64,000 bases of DNA from Marinomonas alcarazii (GTDB lineage Bacteria > Pseudomonadota > Gammaproteobacteria > Pseudomonadales > Marinomonadaceae). How positions within the stretch are numbered: the first letter of the stretch is position 1; each line of letters begins with the position of its first letter. The stretch is from assembly GCF_003208215.1 (NCBI RefSeq), contig NZ_QKLW01000002.1, positions 206,570-270,569 of the forward strand. Direction: 5' to 3'. The notes under the pieces were generated by a model. It ran no database searches, was not told the DNA's origin, and saw nothing but the letters and a program-made list of their open reading frames with translations. Shown here in pieces: positions 1-9,279 of the stretch. The translations under genes and the position numbers were made by a program.

Positions 1-133
1 GCTCAGGATCCTTTGATTGTCGGCATAAAGGCTCGACCTACCTAAACAATGAAAGCTTCGCTTTCAGCGTCAGATCACGCCTCGTGCCTCGTCTCATCAG
101 ACCTACGTTCTTTGGTGGCTCACTATGAAGCCC

Positions 134-172
134 AAAAAAATAACCCCATTCTAATCCCTTGAAGAAAGGGGA
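134..172 (-). terminator. Weak terminator-like hairpin after the FAD monooxygenase
   Basis: Read leftward, a short CCCTT/AAGGG stem with a 5-nt loop lies inside a CCCC/GGGG pair and is followed by a TTATTTTTTT run. It sits about 40 bp past the stop of the gene ending at 214. The stem is short, so the call is tentative. Nothing else is recognisable in bases 1-213. Confidence 0.35.
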
Positions 173-213
173 AGGAACTCAACTCCGCTTAGCTTTTTGC
201 TGAACGAAAGAAC

Positions 214-1665
214 TCAGTCTTTCTTAAGATACCGCCCTCGCGGTTCGTCACTCTCGTGTAATACCATTTCAGAATGCAAGAATTCAGCGGCGGCGGCGGA
301 GTCTTTCACTTTTACGGCACTGCGCTCTAACATTTCGGCTTCATATGCGGTTAGCACGCTTTCACGTATGCCTTTCTCGCGCCAATGGGATAAAGACCAG
401 CATCCCTTGGTAATTTCTCTTGCCAAGACCAGTGCGTCTAATAAGGCTTGGTTCGCGCCTTGGCCTTTAAACGGGCTCATTGGGTGGGCAGCATCGCCTA
501 TTAGGGTGGCTTTTCCGCTTGCGGCTAGGTCTGCCGATGTTAGTAAGGCGCGATCATAGACAGGATAACCAGACACCATGGAAGCTTTGGTAGCGGATAA
601 GATCTGTGGAATGGGGTCGTGCCACTGGGTTCTTCGGCAAGCTTCTTCTTTAAGGGCTTGTGGCCCTTGGGCGTTTAGTTGCTTGGCCTCATCTTCTGAC
701 ATGGGAAAGCTCAACTGCCACATCACAGAATCTGCGGCATAGGGCATAATGTAGATTCGTTCATTACCGTTGGCGGTTTGAAAAACGGTCGCGGAATCCA
801 ATAAGTCGCTTTTAATGCCATCAAGATCGCTTAATGAACAAATGCCTAGAATCACGATACAGCCAAGATAACGCAGTGGGCTGGCTTCATCGCCGATCAA
901 TTGCTTGCGTACAGCACTTCGAATGCCATCAGCGCCTACAACAAGGTCTGCTGTGCTGCGTTTAATTTCATTACCTACTTTAAAGGTTAGCTCAACCGCG
1001 CCATCGGATTCTGTAAATTCAACGAGCTGATGATTCCACTGCACTGCACTAGTTTCACCGAGTTGATCGAGTAGCGCTAAACGCAGTGATTGACGAGCGA
1101 TATGGACATTGGTGCGCTTTACCGAACTTGGCTGTTCAGCCGATGCCATCCATTTTCTCATTCCCCATTCAGCAACCACTTTACCTTGTGTGGTGTGAAC
1201 AAGATGACGAGTGGAAATAACACCTTCTTTTAAGGCAAAAATCCCCAAGCCTTCAATTGCCTTACTCGCCTGTTGCAGGGTTAGACCATAACCTTGGGAG
1301 CGCTCATTAAAGCTACTGTCACGTTCGTATAATGTGAAAGGAATGCCTCTGTGCAAACAGGCAACAGCCAAAGCAACACCACCAATGCCGCCACCAATGA
1401 TGGCGACATTAGGGTAATTTTCTGTGTCTACAGGTGGGAACTCATCGGACGGTATGACACCTGCACCAGAGCAAGGCAGACAAGATTCAAGATGTCCTTT
1501 GGGACGAATAGGTTCTACGCCTTCACCATTGTTTTTAACGAAGGCATCCCATTCCTTCTGGTAAGTTAAACGCACTTTTTTTCGTAGTCTTCGGCTTTTT
1601 TTACCGCGCCCCTGACATTCTGGACATACCGTCCAACAACTCTTCTCGTTTGCCACTCTTATCAC
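214..1665 (-). CDS. FAD-dependent aromatic-type monooxygenase with N-terminal CxxC zinc-ribbon-like region
   Basis: This 483-residue protein belongs to the UbiH/salicylate-hydroxylase class of NAD(P)H- and FAD-dependent monooxygenases. The Rossmann FAD-binding motif GGGIGG is at residues 91-96, with an acidic ribose-binding stretch (YERD) after the next strand. The second FAD motif, GDAAHPMSPFKGQGAN, starts near residue 390. The first 85 residues are unusual: C14-x2-C17-QGRG and C62-x2-C65-SGAG resemble the CxxCxGxG zinc repeats of DnaJ, but only two repeats are present. Plain family members are about 380-400 residues and begin at the Rossmann strand, so this is a fusion. The substrate cannot be told from sequence. 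It may be co-transcribed with nadE upstream (37 bp gap). Confidence 0.8.
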   Translation of the reverse strand: MIRVANEKSCWTVCPECQGRGKKSRRLRKKVRLTYQKEWDAFVKNNGEGVEPIRPKGHLESCLPCSGAGVIPSDEFPPVDTENYPNVAIIGGGIGGVALAVACLHRGIPFTLYERDSSFNERSQGYGLTLQQASKAIEGLGIFALKEGVISTRHLVHTTQGKVVAEWGMRKWMASAEQPSSVKRTNVHIARQSLRLALLDQLGETSAVQWNHQLVEFTESDGAVELTFKVGNEIKRSTADLVVGADGIRSAVRKQLIGDEASPLRYLGCIVILGICSLSDLDGIKSDLLDSATVFQTANGNERIYIMPYAADSVMWQLSFPMSEDEAKQLNAQGPQALKEEACRRTQWHDPIPQILSATKASMVSGYPVYDRALLTSADLAASGKATLIGDAAHPMSPFKGQGANQALLDALVLAREITKGCWSLSHWREKGIRESVLTAYEAEMLERSAVKVKDSAAAAEFLHSEMVLHESDEPRGRYLKKD

Positions 1666-1702
1666 TTCTATTGGTAAGCTATAGTCGATGTTTTATTAAA
1701 CT

Positions 1703-3340
1703 TTACTCGCCGATGTGCCAACCATTGGTAATCGGATAACGACGATCTCGTCCAAAGCCACGAGCAGTAATTCGAACGCCAGTAGGCGCTTGACGACGCT
1801 TGTACTCGTTTACGTCCACTAAGCGAAGTACGCGATGCACTGTGTCGCGATCAAATTGGTTAGTCGCTAAAATAGCGTCTGCACTTTGATCCTCTTCAAT
1901 GTACATGCGCAAGATTTCATCGAGGATGTCATAGCTTGGCAAGGAATCTTCGTCTTTTTGATCTGGAGCCAGTTCCGCTGAAGGTGGACGGGTGATAACA
2001 CGTTCAGGGATGACGTAGCCCAAAGTATTACGGTAGCGGCAAAGTTTGAATACCAAGGTTTTGAAGACATCTTTTAGTACGGAATAACCACCAACCATGT
2101 CGCCATAAAGAGTGGCATAGCCTACCGCCATTTCACTTTTGTTGCCTGTGGTTAAGACCATGTAGCCTTTCTTGTTAGAGATTGCCATTAAGGTCACGCC
2201 ACGAGTACGCGCTTGCAGGTTTTCTTCCGTGGTGTCTTTACCGTAACCTTCAAACTCAGGTGCAAGCACTTCACTGAACGCAGACACCATGGATTCAATC
2301 GGTAAAACGCTGTATTTCACGCCTAACAAGTTGGCCTCTTCTTCGGCGTCGTGCAAGCTAATGGACGAGGTGTAAGTGTAAGGCATCATTACCGCCTGTA
2401 CACGATCAGCACCAATGGCATCCACTGCCACCGCCAAAGACAAAGCAGAATCGATACCACCACTTAAGCCCAGCACAATACCTTTAAAGCGGTTCTTGGT
2501 GATGTAATCACGCAAGCCAAGCACCATGGCTTGATACACGCTGGCCTCCAAACCTAATGCTGGAGCAATGACACCTGCGACAGGTTCAACTTTGTTAGGC
2601 TGGCTTTCGTCGACGATCATATCGATGCTGTATAGACCCGCTTCAAACCAAGGCGCTTGCATGATTTTCTCGCCTTTGGCGTTAACCACAAATGAGCCGC
2701 CTTCGTATACCAACTCATCCTGTGCGCCCATGTAGTTCACATAAACAATCGGCAAGGAGACTTCTGTCGCGCGCTGATGAAGCAATGCTTCGCGTTCGCC
2801 CATTTTTTCGATGTGATAAGGCGAAGCGTTCAAGTTAAGGATAAGTTCTGCACCCGCGGCTTTAGCTTGGGCAATCGGCTCTGGGTGCCAAATATCTTCG
2901 CAAATACTTAAACCGACTTTTACGCCCTTGATGTCCACCAGGCCTGCTTCTTGGCCTTCGCTAAAGTAACGCTTATCATCAAACACGAGGAAGTTAGGCA
3001 GTTTCTGCTTGGCGTATTCCACCAACAAGTCGCCTTGATAAATCACCCCAGCGCAGTTAAATAGCTCTCCATCGATTCGACGCGGATAACCAACCACCAC
3101 ATAAATATCGCGAATCTCGGCTAATAATTTTGCCAAGGCAGATTCAATTCGCTGGTCCAAGCTAGAACGTAACAATAAGTCTTCTGGTGGGTAGCCAGTT
3201 AACGTCAACTCAGGGAAAACAACGACGTCTGCGCCTTCTTCATCACGGGCTTTTTTCGCCGCTTCGATGACGGATTGAGTGTTTTTTGTAATGTCGCCGA
3301 CCAGCATATCCAGCTGGGCCATTGCAATTCGTAATGTCAT
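1703..3340 (-). CDS. nadE: Glutamine-dependent NAD+ synthetase
   Basis: The protein makes NAD+ from nicotinic acid adenine dinucleotide using ATP and glutamine-derived ammonia, in the cytosol. It has the usual two-domain form of about 540 residues. The N-terminal nitrilase-type amidase has the Glu-Lys-Cys triad at E44 (FPEL), K113 (KQKLPNF) and C147 (SICEDIW). The C-terminal synthetase domain has the ATP pyrophosphatase P-loop SGGIDS at 293-298. The start is the ATG at 3340, with MTLRIAMAQLD as the first nitrilase strand. It is divergent from the small gene at 3414, so the 73-bp gap should hold both promoters. No missing residues are seen. Confidence 0.95.
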   Translation of the reverse strand: MTLRIAMAQLDMLVGDITKNTQSVIEAAKKARDEEGADVVVFPELTLTGYPPEDLLLRSSLDQRIESALAKLLAEIRDIYVVVGYPRRIDGELFNCAGVIYQGDLLVEYAKQKLPNFLVFDDKRYFSEGQEAGLVDIKGVKVGLSICEDIWHPEPIAQAKAAGAELILNLNASPYHIEKMGEREALLHQRATEVSLPIVYVNYMGAQDELVYEGGSFVVNAKGEKIMQAPWFEAGLYSIDMIVDESQPNKVEPVAGVIAPALGLEASVYQAMVLGLRDYITKNRFKGIVLGLSGGIDSALSLAVAVDAIGADRVQAVMMPYTYTSSISLHDAEEEANLLGVKYSVLPIESMVSAFSEVLAPEFEGYGKDTTEENLQARTRGVTLMAISNKKGYMVLTTGNKSEMAVGYATLYGDMVGGYSVLKDVFKTLVFKLCRYRNTLGYVIPERVITRPPSAELAPDQKDEDSLPSYDILDEILRMYIEEDQSADAILATNQFDRDTVHRVLRLVDVNEYKRRQAPTGVRITARGFGRDRRYPITNGWHIGE

Positions 3341-3413
3341 ACAGTTGCTATCTCGTGAACTCTGTTAGAATATGCCCGTTATTGTCTGGAATAACCTAAG
3401 CTAGGTAAAGTAT

Positions 3414-3674
3414 ATGATCGTACGTTTGATCGTTTTTGTTGCTATTTTCTTTATTGGTTGGTGGTTATACCGCCAATTTATCATTTTTAAGCAGGGCCAA
3501 TCGCAGCAGGGAAGTAAAAATAAAGGCCAAAGTAAAAAAGAAGCGTCTCAAGAAAGTATGGTTCGTTGTGCAGAATGCCAAACTTTTACGCCGCGCTCTC
3601 ATGCCATTCATGACCAAGAAGCACGTGCATTTTGCAGTGCCGAGCATTTAAAAGCCTTTAATCAGAAGCACTGA
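3414..3674 (+). CDS. PP0621-family small membrane-anchored, zinc-binding-type protein
   Basis: This 86-residue protein has one N-terminal membrane segment (about residues 3-24), a basic Lys/Gln-rich linker (25-47), and a short cytosolic tail with metal-ligand spacing: C52-x2-C55, H63/H66 and C74-x3-H78. The layout matches the uncharacterised PP0621 family of gammaproteobacteria. No function is known. Its last 17 bp overlap the 3' end of the convergent pseudopilin gene, so the two genes share a tail. Function remains unassigned. Confidence 0.75.
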   Translation: MIVRLIVFVAIFFIGWWLYRQFIIFKQGQSQQGSKNKGQSKKEASQESMVRCAECQTFTPRSHAIHDQEARAFCSAEHLKAFNQKH

Positions 3675-4113
3675 CCCAACCGCTTGAAATGCGCTGACTT
3701 TCACGCCACCACCAGCAGCGATATTGTTGCTGGTTTTGTGTGGCACACAGTCGATAGTAAACCTGACTATTCTCAGATTCCTCCGGTAAAGACTCGTAGC
3801 TTTCCCACCGATAATGCAGTAGTCGCCCTTCTTTATTAAACCAAGAGCCCTCCAAGTTAGGATCATTTAACTCACAAAAGCCAAGGCATTCACTTGCCTT
3901 AGCCGTAGTAAAACTTGGAGACACTATCCAAGCCTGTTGAAAATCTTGCCAAATTTGCTGTTCCATTTCGATTTCATTCAACTGACCGCGCCACTGATAG
4001 GAAGCCAACACTCTGTCTTGGTAATGCATAGACACACTCGCTACGATGAACAGTAGCGCAATAATTGGCAGCGATACCCAGCCGCGCTGGGCTTTTAACA
4101 AAGAAAAATCCAT
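3658..4113 (-). CDS. YgdB/DUF2509-like protein of a minor pseudopilin operon
   Basis: This 151-residue protein begins with a short basic stretch ending in a Gly (KAQRG), then a hydrophobic segment of about 18 residues, followed by a polar Gln/Trp-rich domain with several Cys. The N terminus resembles E. coli YgdB, which accompanies the ppdA-ppdB-ppdC minor pseudopilins. It lacks the Glu at position +5 of true type IV pilins. It is the last gene of the operon at 3658-5960 and lies 82 bp after the PilW-like gene. It probably helps initiate or cap a type IV pilus; this is inferred from position and N-terminal form. Confidence 0.6.
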   Translation of the reverse strand: MDFSLLKAQRGWVSLPIIALLFIVASVSMHYQDRVLASYQWRGQLNEIEMEQQIWQDFQQAWIVSPSFTTAKASECLGFCELNDPNLEGSWFNKEGRLLHYRWESYESLPEESENSQVYYRLCATQNQQQYRCWWWRESQRISSGWVSASD

Positions 4114-4195
4114 TTTCTAGGTTTCCTTAATGTTTCTTTCGGGCTGTGCTTTTCCTTATCCAAGCACTTCAGATACGCGTTTAACGTCAGTGCAT

Positions 4196-5077
4196 TTAAA
4201 GAACAATAATTTGATTGCCTACCCCCTGACAAGGCGACAAATAACGCCAGACCTCATCTCTCATAGAATGATATTCCTGCTGAAACGCTGTCTTGCCTGA
4301 CATTTTGCAATCACTTAATTGGTACTGATATTCCACCCACAAGCCCTTTATGCTTGTTAGCGAAAATTCCCCATGGCGCGTTTCTAATGTATCCACTAAA
4401 CCGTTGCCGCTGCTATCCAATAATGGATAGACAGCAATACGTTCAATCCCATTCCACAGCTCTAAAGAATTACCGCTCTCTTCTGGTGTTCGCCAGAGTG
4501 CGTTTACGCCTTCTTTGCCTGTTGAGACATACCAATAGAAAGCGTCTTGGCTTTCGATAATGCCAGACTGCCCTAGGGCAACGTCTACACCAAAATCGAT
4601 GACGCTTTTTCTCGTCGTTACATTTAAAACCTGACCATCATAGTAGGACTCGCAAGACGAAAATGACGCCTTATCCCCCGCTTTCCAATGGCAATCCATG
4701 GTCGTTTCTATTGGGTTGTCATCAAGCATTATCGAGCGCCGACACAAACCATAATCCACGCCCTTTAACCAATCGGAGCCTTTACTCACTTCACGTGCTG
4801 CCAAACGCGCAGGAGGCACATCGCCCGATTCAATCGTTAAAAATAAGCGCTCATCTATACGGCAACTCGCTGGCAAAAGGCGCGCCCATTGCGCTTTGAT
4901 GTGAGAACGAATGGCGTTTTTGATGATGTGTTGATCTTGATAAGTTTGCGCCAATAATTGGCGTTCTTGCATACGCGCGAGAGCGGTGACTAAAAAGGGT
5001 AAAAACAAGGCAATTAAGGCACAAACCACCAGCAACTCGACAAATAAACTGCCCTTCAAATATTGTCTCAGATTCAT
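4196..5077 (-). CDS. PilW/PpdB-like minor pseudopilin
   Basis: This 293-residue protein has a prepilin-like N terminus: a short basic leader ending near G9 (LKGSLFVELL), Glu at +5 of the mature form, and a hydrophobic helix to about residue 30. A large periplasmic domain with several Cys follows. Size and form fit PilW/PpdB minor pseudopilins that prime type IV pilus assembly. Its start overlaps the stop of the gene before it (ATGA-type, 5074-5077), indicating translational coupling. No pilus motor or secretin genes are in the window, so it would work with machinery encoded elsewhere. Confidence 0.7.
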   Translation of the reverse strand: MNLRQYLKGSLFVELLVVCALIALFLPFLVTALARMQERQLLAQTYQDQHIIKNAIRSHIKAQWARLLPASCRIDERLFLTIESGDVPPARLAAREVSKGSDWLKGVDYGLCRRSIMLDDNPIETTMDCHWKAGDKASFSSCESYYDGQVLNVTTRKSVIDFGVDVALGQSGIIESQDAFYWYVSTGKEGVNALWRTPEESGNSLELWNGIERIAVYPLLDSSGNGLVDTLETRHGEFSLTSIKGLWVEYQYQLSDCKMSGKTAFQQEYHSMRDEVWRYLSPCQGVGNQIIVL

Positions 5078-5451
5078 TGTTCAGCCTCCTTTTTTGACGT
5101 CATAACCGCCGATTTAGGCAAAGGGTGTAATGAAGCCTGAAACCAGCGTGTTAAATCATCGCCTGAGCATCGCTGGCAATCTGGGTATATTTGTACGTGA
5201 GTATCTTGGGAACGATCCAGCCAACTTACAGAGCCGGTTAGCTGCACCATAGACGCTTGTTTTTGCTGGTTTTCCGTGTGTTTGCGCTGCTCATTGGCTT
5301 GCTGAGTGAATTGCCATTGAGCAGAGCTTTGCCGTTGTGCCACATACAGAACAGCAGAAAACAGCGCCAAGCAAAGAACCACCTCAAGCATGATCCAGCC
5401 TCTTTGCCTTTGTCTTGGATGTGTTTCATAAATTCCACTAGGCAAATTCAT
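5074..5451 (-). CDS. PilV/PpdC-like minor pseudopilin
   Basis: The start used here is the ATG at 5451, which overlaps the TGA of the gene before it (ATGA); a longer reading from 5544 would run deep into that gene. The 125-residue product has a leader ending in a Gly before WIMLEVVLCL, with Glu at +5 and a hydrophobic helix, as expected for prepilin peptidase processing. A polar domain with two Cys (DCQRC) follows. This fits a small pseudopilin of the PilV/PpdC kind. It is translationally coupled to genes on both sides. Confidence 0.65.
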   Translation of the reverse strand: MNLPSGIYETHPRQRQRGWIMLEVVLCLALFSAVLYVAQRQSSAQWQFTQQANEQRKHTENQQKQASMVQLTGSVSWLDRSQDTHVQIYPDCQRCSGDDLTRWFQASLHPLPKSAVMTSKKEAEQ

Positions 5452-5960
5452 CCGCACTGCCCTCCAACCATTGGTTGTGGATCGGACAGATAAAATCGCC
5501 CACTTTGGTTTAATACCAAGTCCGCTTGCCATGTTCCTAAACAAAATGAAAACGTCCCATTCTGATAACCAGACAAGCCATTAGGCAGAAACTCTATTTG
5601 CTGTTTTTTAATCGGAAATCCATGCCACAACACAGTGACGGAAGGGTCAAAGGCGATTTGCCTAAACGCATTTTTAGCACCAGTGCGAGATTCCAACTGA
5701 TAAAGCATGAATCCCAGAGACCAATCCCCCACACATCGGATACCACCACAAACAAAACTGGTTTGACCGCTTAAAACCGCCAATTGGCGAGCTTGAGTCA
5801 GTGCGTCTGCTAGACGCTTCATTTCTGTTTTTAGGGTGTTTTGATCTTGAGCTTGTTGGCTAACATGAAGAAAATGCAGTGACCCCATATGGGCCAAGAT
5901 ACTTAAAATTGCCAGAACGCAGAGCAATTCCAGTAGGGAAAAACCGTGTTGACGGCTCAT
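5448..5960 (-). CDS. GspH/FimT-family pseudopilin
   Basis: The first gene of the pseudopilin operon encodes 170 residues. The start is the ATG at 5960 because a perfect AAGGAGG sits 6 nt upstream; the longer TTG start would place that ribosome site inside the coding region. The leader MSRQHG is followed by FSLLELLCVLAIL, the canonical prepilin cleavage site with Glu at +5. The rest fits the GspH/FimT domain, with Cys pairs near FVCGGIRCVG. It likely contributes to the pilus or pseudopilus tip complex. Confidence 0.8.
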   Translation of the reverse strand: MSRQHGFSLLELLCVLAILSILAHMGSLHFLHVSQQAQDQNTLKTEMKRLADALTQARQLAVLSGQTSFVCGGIRCVGDWSLGFMLYQLESRTGAKNAFRQIAFDPSVTVLWHGFPIKKQQIEFLPNGLSGYQNGTFSFCLGTWQADLVLNQSGRFYLSDPQPMVGGQCG

Positions 5961-6052
5961 TGAAAACCTCCTTGTTTTCAAATTTTGGCATGCGATAAGA
6001 GTAACTCACGAAAAGGCGTCCTGCCCTGTCAATCACTCTGATTTAACCTTTA

Positions 6053-6925
6053 TTAATGATCCTTATCAGCAAACCATTTATTGATATGATTCGCTAGTTG
6101 CCTTGGCTTTTGGAAAGGCAATGAATGGTCACAAGCGCTCATGGTTTTATGTTGCCAATCAGCATTACGCTCACTTAGTAGATCGTAATGTTGACGCAAG
6201 GCTTCATGGCTTAATTCCCCTGAAAACAAGAATACTTGCTCTGAAGAATCTATCATGGCCTGACGAATATGCGGCTGATTCGCCATCATTTCCACATGAT
6301 CTGTCACCGCATCCAGCGCATAGGCAAAACCAAATGGTCGATGGGCAAGACGCGACTGTGTTGTGGCTTCCGCCACTGGGTGTTTGCGTCTATTAGGCGA
6401 TACGCCATCCATAAAGCTCGCCACGCCCAGTTCCACATCTCCTGTATCTCGGATCAACTTTGACGCATGACGATACTTTTGGCGCACGTCCATCAAGGTC
6501 GCTAAGTCTTCTCGGTCCAAAGAAGCGGGTTCAAATAACGCCATTTTGGCTTTCTTTTTGCCTTGCTTGCTGCGCTGATGGTTCAAATTCAATGCAACCA
6601 AACCACCGAGAGAATAAGCAACCACATCAAAATCGTCCCATTTTACATGGGCTAATAAGGCTTCAACCTCGTCGGTCAATTCATCTATCGACACAGAGGC
6701 TTCTTCACCATGATGGTGATAGGAATCTCCCATGCCTTTCAGATCTGGAACCAACATCCAACGCCATTGAGTAAAATACGGCATCATGGGCGCGAAGGTA
6801 ATTTCACCGGCGACACCAGCACCATGTAATAATAAGCAAACGCGGTCGCTTTCTGCTTGGGGATTCTCGTAAAGGCGGTACGCAATGCGCGCATTGGGTA
6901 AAGAAAGAAAAAAAATGTCAGACAC
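6053..6925 (-). CDS. Alpha/beta-hydrolase of unknown substrate
   Basis: This 290-residue single-domain hydrolase has the oxyanion motif HGAG near residue 34, the nucleophile elbow AYSLGG (Ser in a relaxed G-x-S-x-G) near residue 105, and a likely catalytic His in the C-terminal CDHSLPF stretch. It looks like a small-ester or thioester hydrolase, cytosolic, with no signal peptide. It stands alone, facing the pseudopilin genes tail-on and divergent from pabB. The substrate cannot be named. Confidence 0.75.
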   Translation of the reverse strand: MSDIFFLSLPNARIAYRLYENPQAESDRVCLLLHGAGVAGEITFAPMMPYFTQWRWMLVPDLKGMGDSYHHHGEEASVSIDELTDEVEALLAHVKWDDFDVVAYSLGGLVALNLNHQRSKQGKKKAKMALFEPASLDREDLATLMDVRQKYRHASKLIRDTGDVELGVASFMDGVSPNRRKHPVAEATTQSRLAHRPFGFAYALDAVTDHVEMMANQPHIRQAMIDSSEQVFLFSGELSHEALRQHYDLLSERNADWQHKTMSACDHSLPFQKPRQLANHINKWFADKDH

Positions 6926-7090
6926 TTGTAATTAACCTGTGAGGAGCCTTATTAAAAGAATACAATGCTGTGATCAGCAAAACGAATACATTGAGACCTT
7001 GCGCCTTATTTTGCGAGCGAAATCAAGACGAGTCTAGTTTAAACAAAGTTTTGATAAGCATAGATCTCATATTACTAGGTATTAAAATAA

Positions 7091-8515
7091 ATGTCAGAAA
7101 TCAAACAAGTAAATCTACCTTATCAGACGTCATTATTGTCTTTCTTTTCTGCAGTACGGGACTTACCTTACCCAGCCTTACTCGACAGCAATCACGAACA
7201 TTTTCCTGACACAAATTACGATATTTTAGTCGCCAAGCCAATCGCTCGTGTTCACCCTACAGAACATAGCCAAGCCATTACTTGGTATGAGAAGCCACTT
7301 TACGAACTCAGTCATACAGACAACCCAATGACGCTGCTGAATGAGTTAATGAGTTTAATTTGCCAAGAAACTTGGGCGCAGTCTGCCCCAAAAGACCTGC
7401 CCTTCATTGGTGGTTTATTGGGTTTTTATGGCTATGAAAGCGGCCACTTTGTAGAGCAACTACCTGATACAGTAAAACACGACATACAACTGGATACGTT
7501 AAGTGTTGGGCTTTATGGCTGGGCGGTGGTGACCAATCATCAAGAAAAAACCACTCAACTCATTACCTCGCCTTGGTGCCATGCTGAAGATGTCGCCGAT
7601 TTGATTAACCGTTTTACCAGCGCCTGTGATGATGTCTTGGTCAAGCATGACCTAAACGAAGCACGACCTTTTGTCCTACAAGCGCCTTTTACCTCTAACA
7701 TGAGCGACGCGGAATACGCACAAAAATTCGCAACGGTTCAAGACTATATTCAGTCTGGAGATTGTTACCAGGTCAACTTGGCACAGCGTTTTTCCACTCA
7801 ATACCAAGGCGACACCTTTACGGCGTATCATGCATTAAGAGACGTTTGTCCAACGCCATTTTCTGCTTATATGGAGTTTTCTCCAGAGCAAAGTATCTTG
7901 AGTCATTCGCCAGAACGGTTTCTATTATGTGATCAAGGCCGAGTGGAATCCAAACCAATCAAAGGCACAATCGCTCGTGGCAAAACGCCAGAAGAAGACA
8001 AAGCGAATGCAGACAAATTACTCGCTTCCGAAAAAGATCGCGCTGAAAACTTAATGATTGTCGACTTGCTGCGTAATGATCTAGGCCGCACTTGTTTAAC
8101 AGGCAGCATCAAAGTGCCCAAGCTTTTTGAGTTGGAAAGTTACGCTAATGTGCATCATTTGGTGTCAACGGTAGAAGGCAAAATCGATCAAGCGGACCAA
8201 GCCATTCGAGTTTTCCATCAAAGTTTCCCTGGCGGCTCTATCACAGGCGCTCCGAAAATTCGCTCGATGGAAATTATCGATGAGCTAGAACCTCACGAAC
8301 GTTCCGCTTACTGTGGCTCTATTGCCTATTTCAGTGCCAACGGTCAAATGGATTCGAGCATCACTATCCGCACTCTGGTGGCTGATCATGGCAACTTACA
8401 TTGCTGGGCAGGCGGTGGATTGGTAGCCGACTCAAAATGCCAAGAAGAATACCAAGAAACCTTTACCAAAGTAGGCAAATTGACCCATACTCTAGAACAA
8501 GACTTTTTGAAATAG
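7091..8515 (+). CDS. pabB: Aminodeoxychorismate synthase component I
   Basis: The protein converts chorismate plus ammonia (from PabA) to 4-amino-4-deoxychorismate in folate synthesis. At 474 residues it matches PabB length. It carries the chorismate-binding signature with the KPIKGT lysine motif, the catalytic DLLRNDLGR stretch, and PGGSITGAPK near the C terminus, the last being typical of PabB rather than TrpE. The ATG at 7091 is used. The Nudix gene starts 8 bp after the stop, so the two form an operon. A TrpE-like role is unlikely given the missing trp neighbours. Confidence 0.9.
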   Translation: MSEIKQVNLPYQTSLLSFFSAVRDLPYPALLDSNHEHFPDTNYDILVAKPIARVHPTEHSQAITWYEKPLYELSHTDNPMTLLNELMSLICQETWAQSAPKDLPFIGGLLGFYGYESGHFVEQLPDTVKHDIQLDTLSVGLYGWAVVTNHQEKTTQLITSPWCHAEDVADLINRFTSACDDVLVKHDLNEARPFVLQAPFTSNMSDAEYAQKFATVQDYIQSGDCYQVNLAQRFSTQYQGDTFTAYHALRDVCPTPFSAYMEFSPEQSILSHSPERFLLCDQGRVESKPIKGTIARGKTPEEDKANADKLLASEKDRAENLMIVDLLRNDLGRTCLTGSIKVPKLFELESYANVHHLVSTVEGKIDQADQAIRVFHQSFPGGSITGAPKIRSMEIIDELEPHERSAYCGSIAYFSANGQMDSSITIRTLVADHGNLHCWAGGGLVADSKCQEEYQETFTKVGKLTHTLEQDFLK

Positions 8516-8523
8516 GCCGTACT

Positions 8524-9174
8524 ATGTCTGACATAGAGAAGTTTTTAAGTGCTCCTCCCATTAATCTAAGTTTGGATGATATTCGCGCAGCATTAGACAA
8601 GGAGCCCTACGCACAACAAATTCATAACCCTGATGAGCAAATGTTCCCCAAGGGATATGACTTGCAATATCGGTCTGCCGCTGTGCTTATTCCCATTTGG
8701 CGAGAGCCAGAAAATGGGGAGCTTTACGTTCTTTTAACTCAACGCGCTCTTCACATGCGCAACCACCCTGGACAAATCGCTTTCCCAGGCGGCAAACATG
8801 ACCCCGACGATGCCAGCATTCAATACACAGCACTAAGAGAAACTTTAGAAGAAGTTGGACTGTCACCCGATTGCTTTGATCTACTGGGCGAACTAGGTGA
8901 ATACTGCACCATTTCTGGATATTGCATCAAACCGATTGTCGCTGAAATGACACGCCGAAGTGAATTAAGCCTTTGTGAAGACGAAGTAAAATCTGTCCAC
9001 TGGGTGCCATTACGCCACCTGCTTACCCCACAAAATTACCGATTTAGGAAAAAGAAGCTCGACACCATAGAGCGAGGCTACTTTGAAATCGACTATGAAG
9101 AAATTCGCATATGGGGCGTTACTGCGGGTATTTTATACGGGTTATATCAAACACTGGCCAAACACATTCGCTAA
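8524..9174 (+). CDS. Nudix hydrolase, CoA pyrophosphatase type (NudL-like)
   Basis: The start chosen is ATG 8524, 8 bp after pabB; a longer frame from 8401 lies inside pabB. The 216-residue product has the NuCoA signature upstream of the Nudix box (LLTQRALHMRNHPGQIAFPGG) and a Nudix helix with RETLEEVG. That combination marks enzymes that split CoA and its oxidised forms to phosphopantetheine and 3',5'-ADP. Pairing with pabB is seen in several gammaproteobacteria. Catalytic Glu residues are intact. Confidence 0.85.
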   Translation: MSDIEKFLSAPPINLSLDDIRAALDKEPYAQQIHNPDEQMFPKGYDLQYRSAAVLIPIWREPENGELYVLLTQRALHMRNHPGQIAFPGGKHDPDDASIQYTALRETLEEVGLSPDCFDLLGELGEYCTISGYCIKPIVAEMTRRSELSLCEDEVKSVHWVPLRHLLTPQNYRFRKKKLDTIERGYFEIDYEEIRIWGVTAGILYGLYQTLAKHIR

Positions 9175-9279
9175 TATCACTTTCAAGCATTATAAGGTTA
9201 GTGTTCTTTCGTCTTTTGCTTCATCGACACAAATTGTTATCGTACCAATAACGTAACTTAGATCAGGGTACATTATCCT

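Noticed and set aside
197..559. 120-residue rightward frame at the window start
   Set aside because: It is antisense to the FAD monooxygenase C terminus, which carries clear FAD motifs.
5452..5544. N-terminal extension of the PilV-like gene
   Set aside because: The ATG at 5451 overlaps the upstream stop (ATGA) and gives a proper prepilin leader; the extension would overlap the GspH-like gene.
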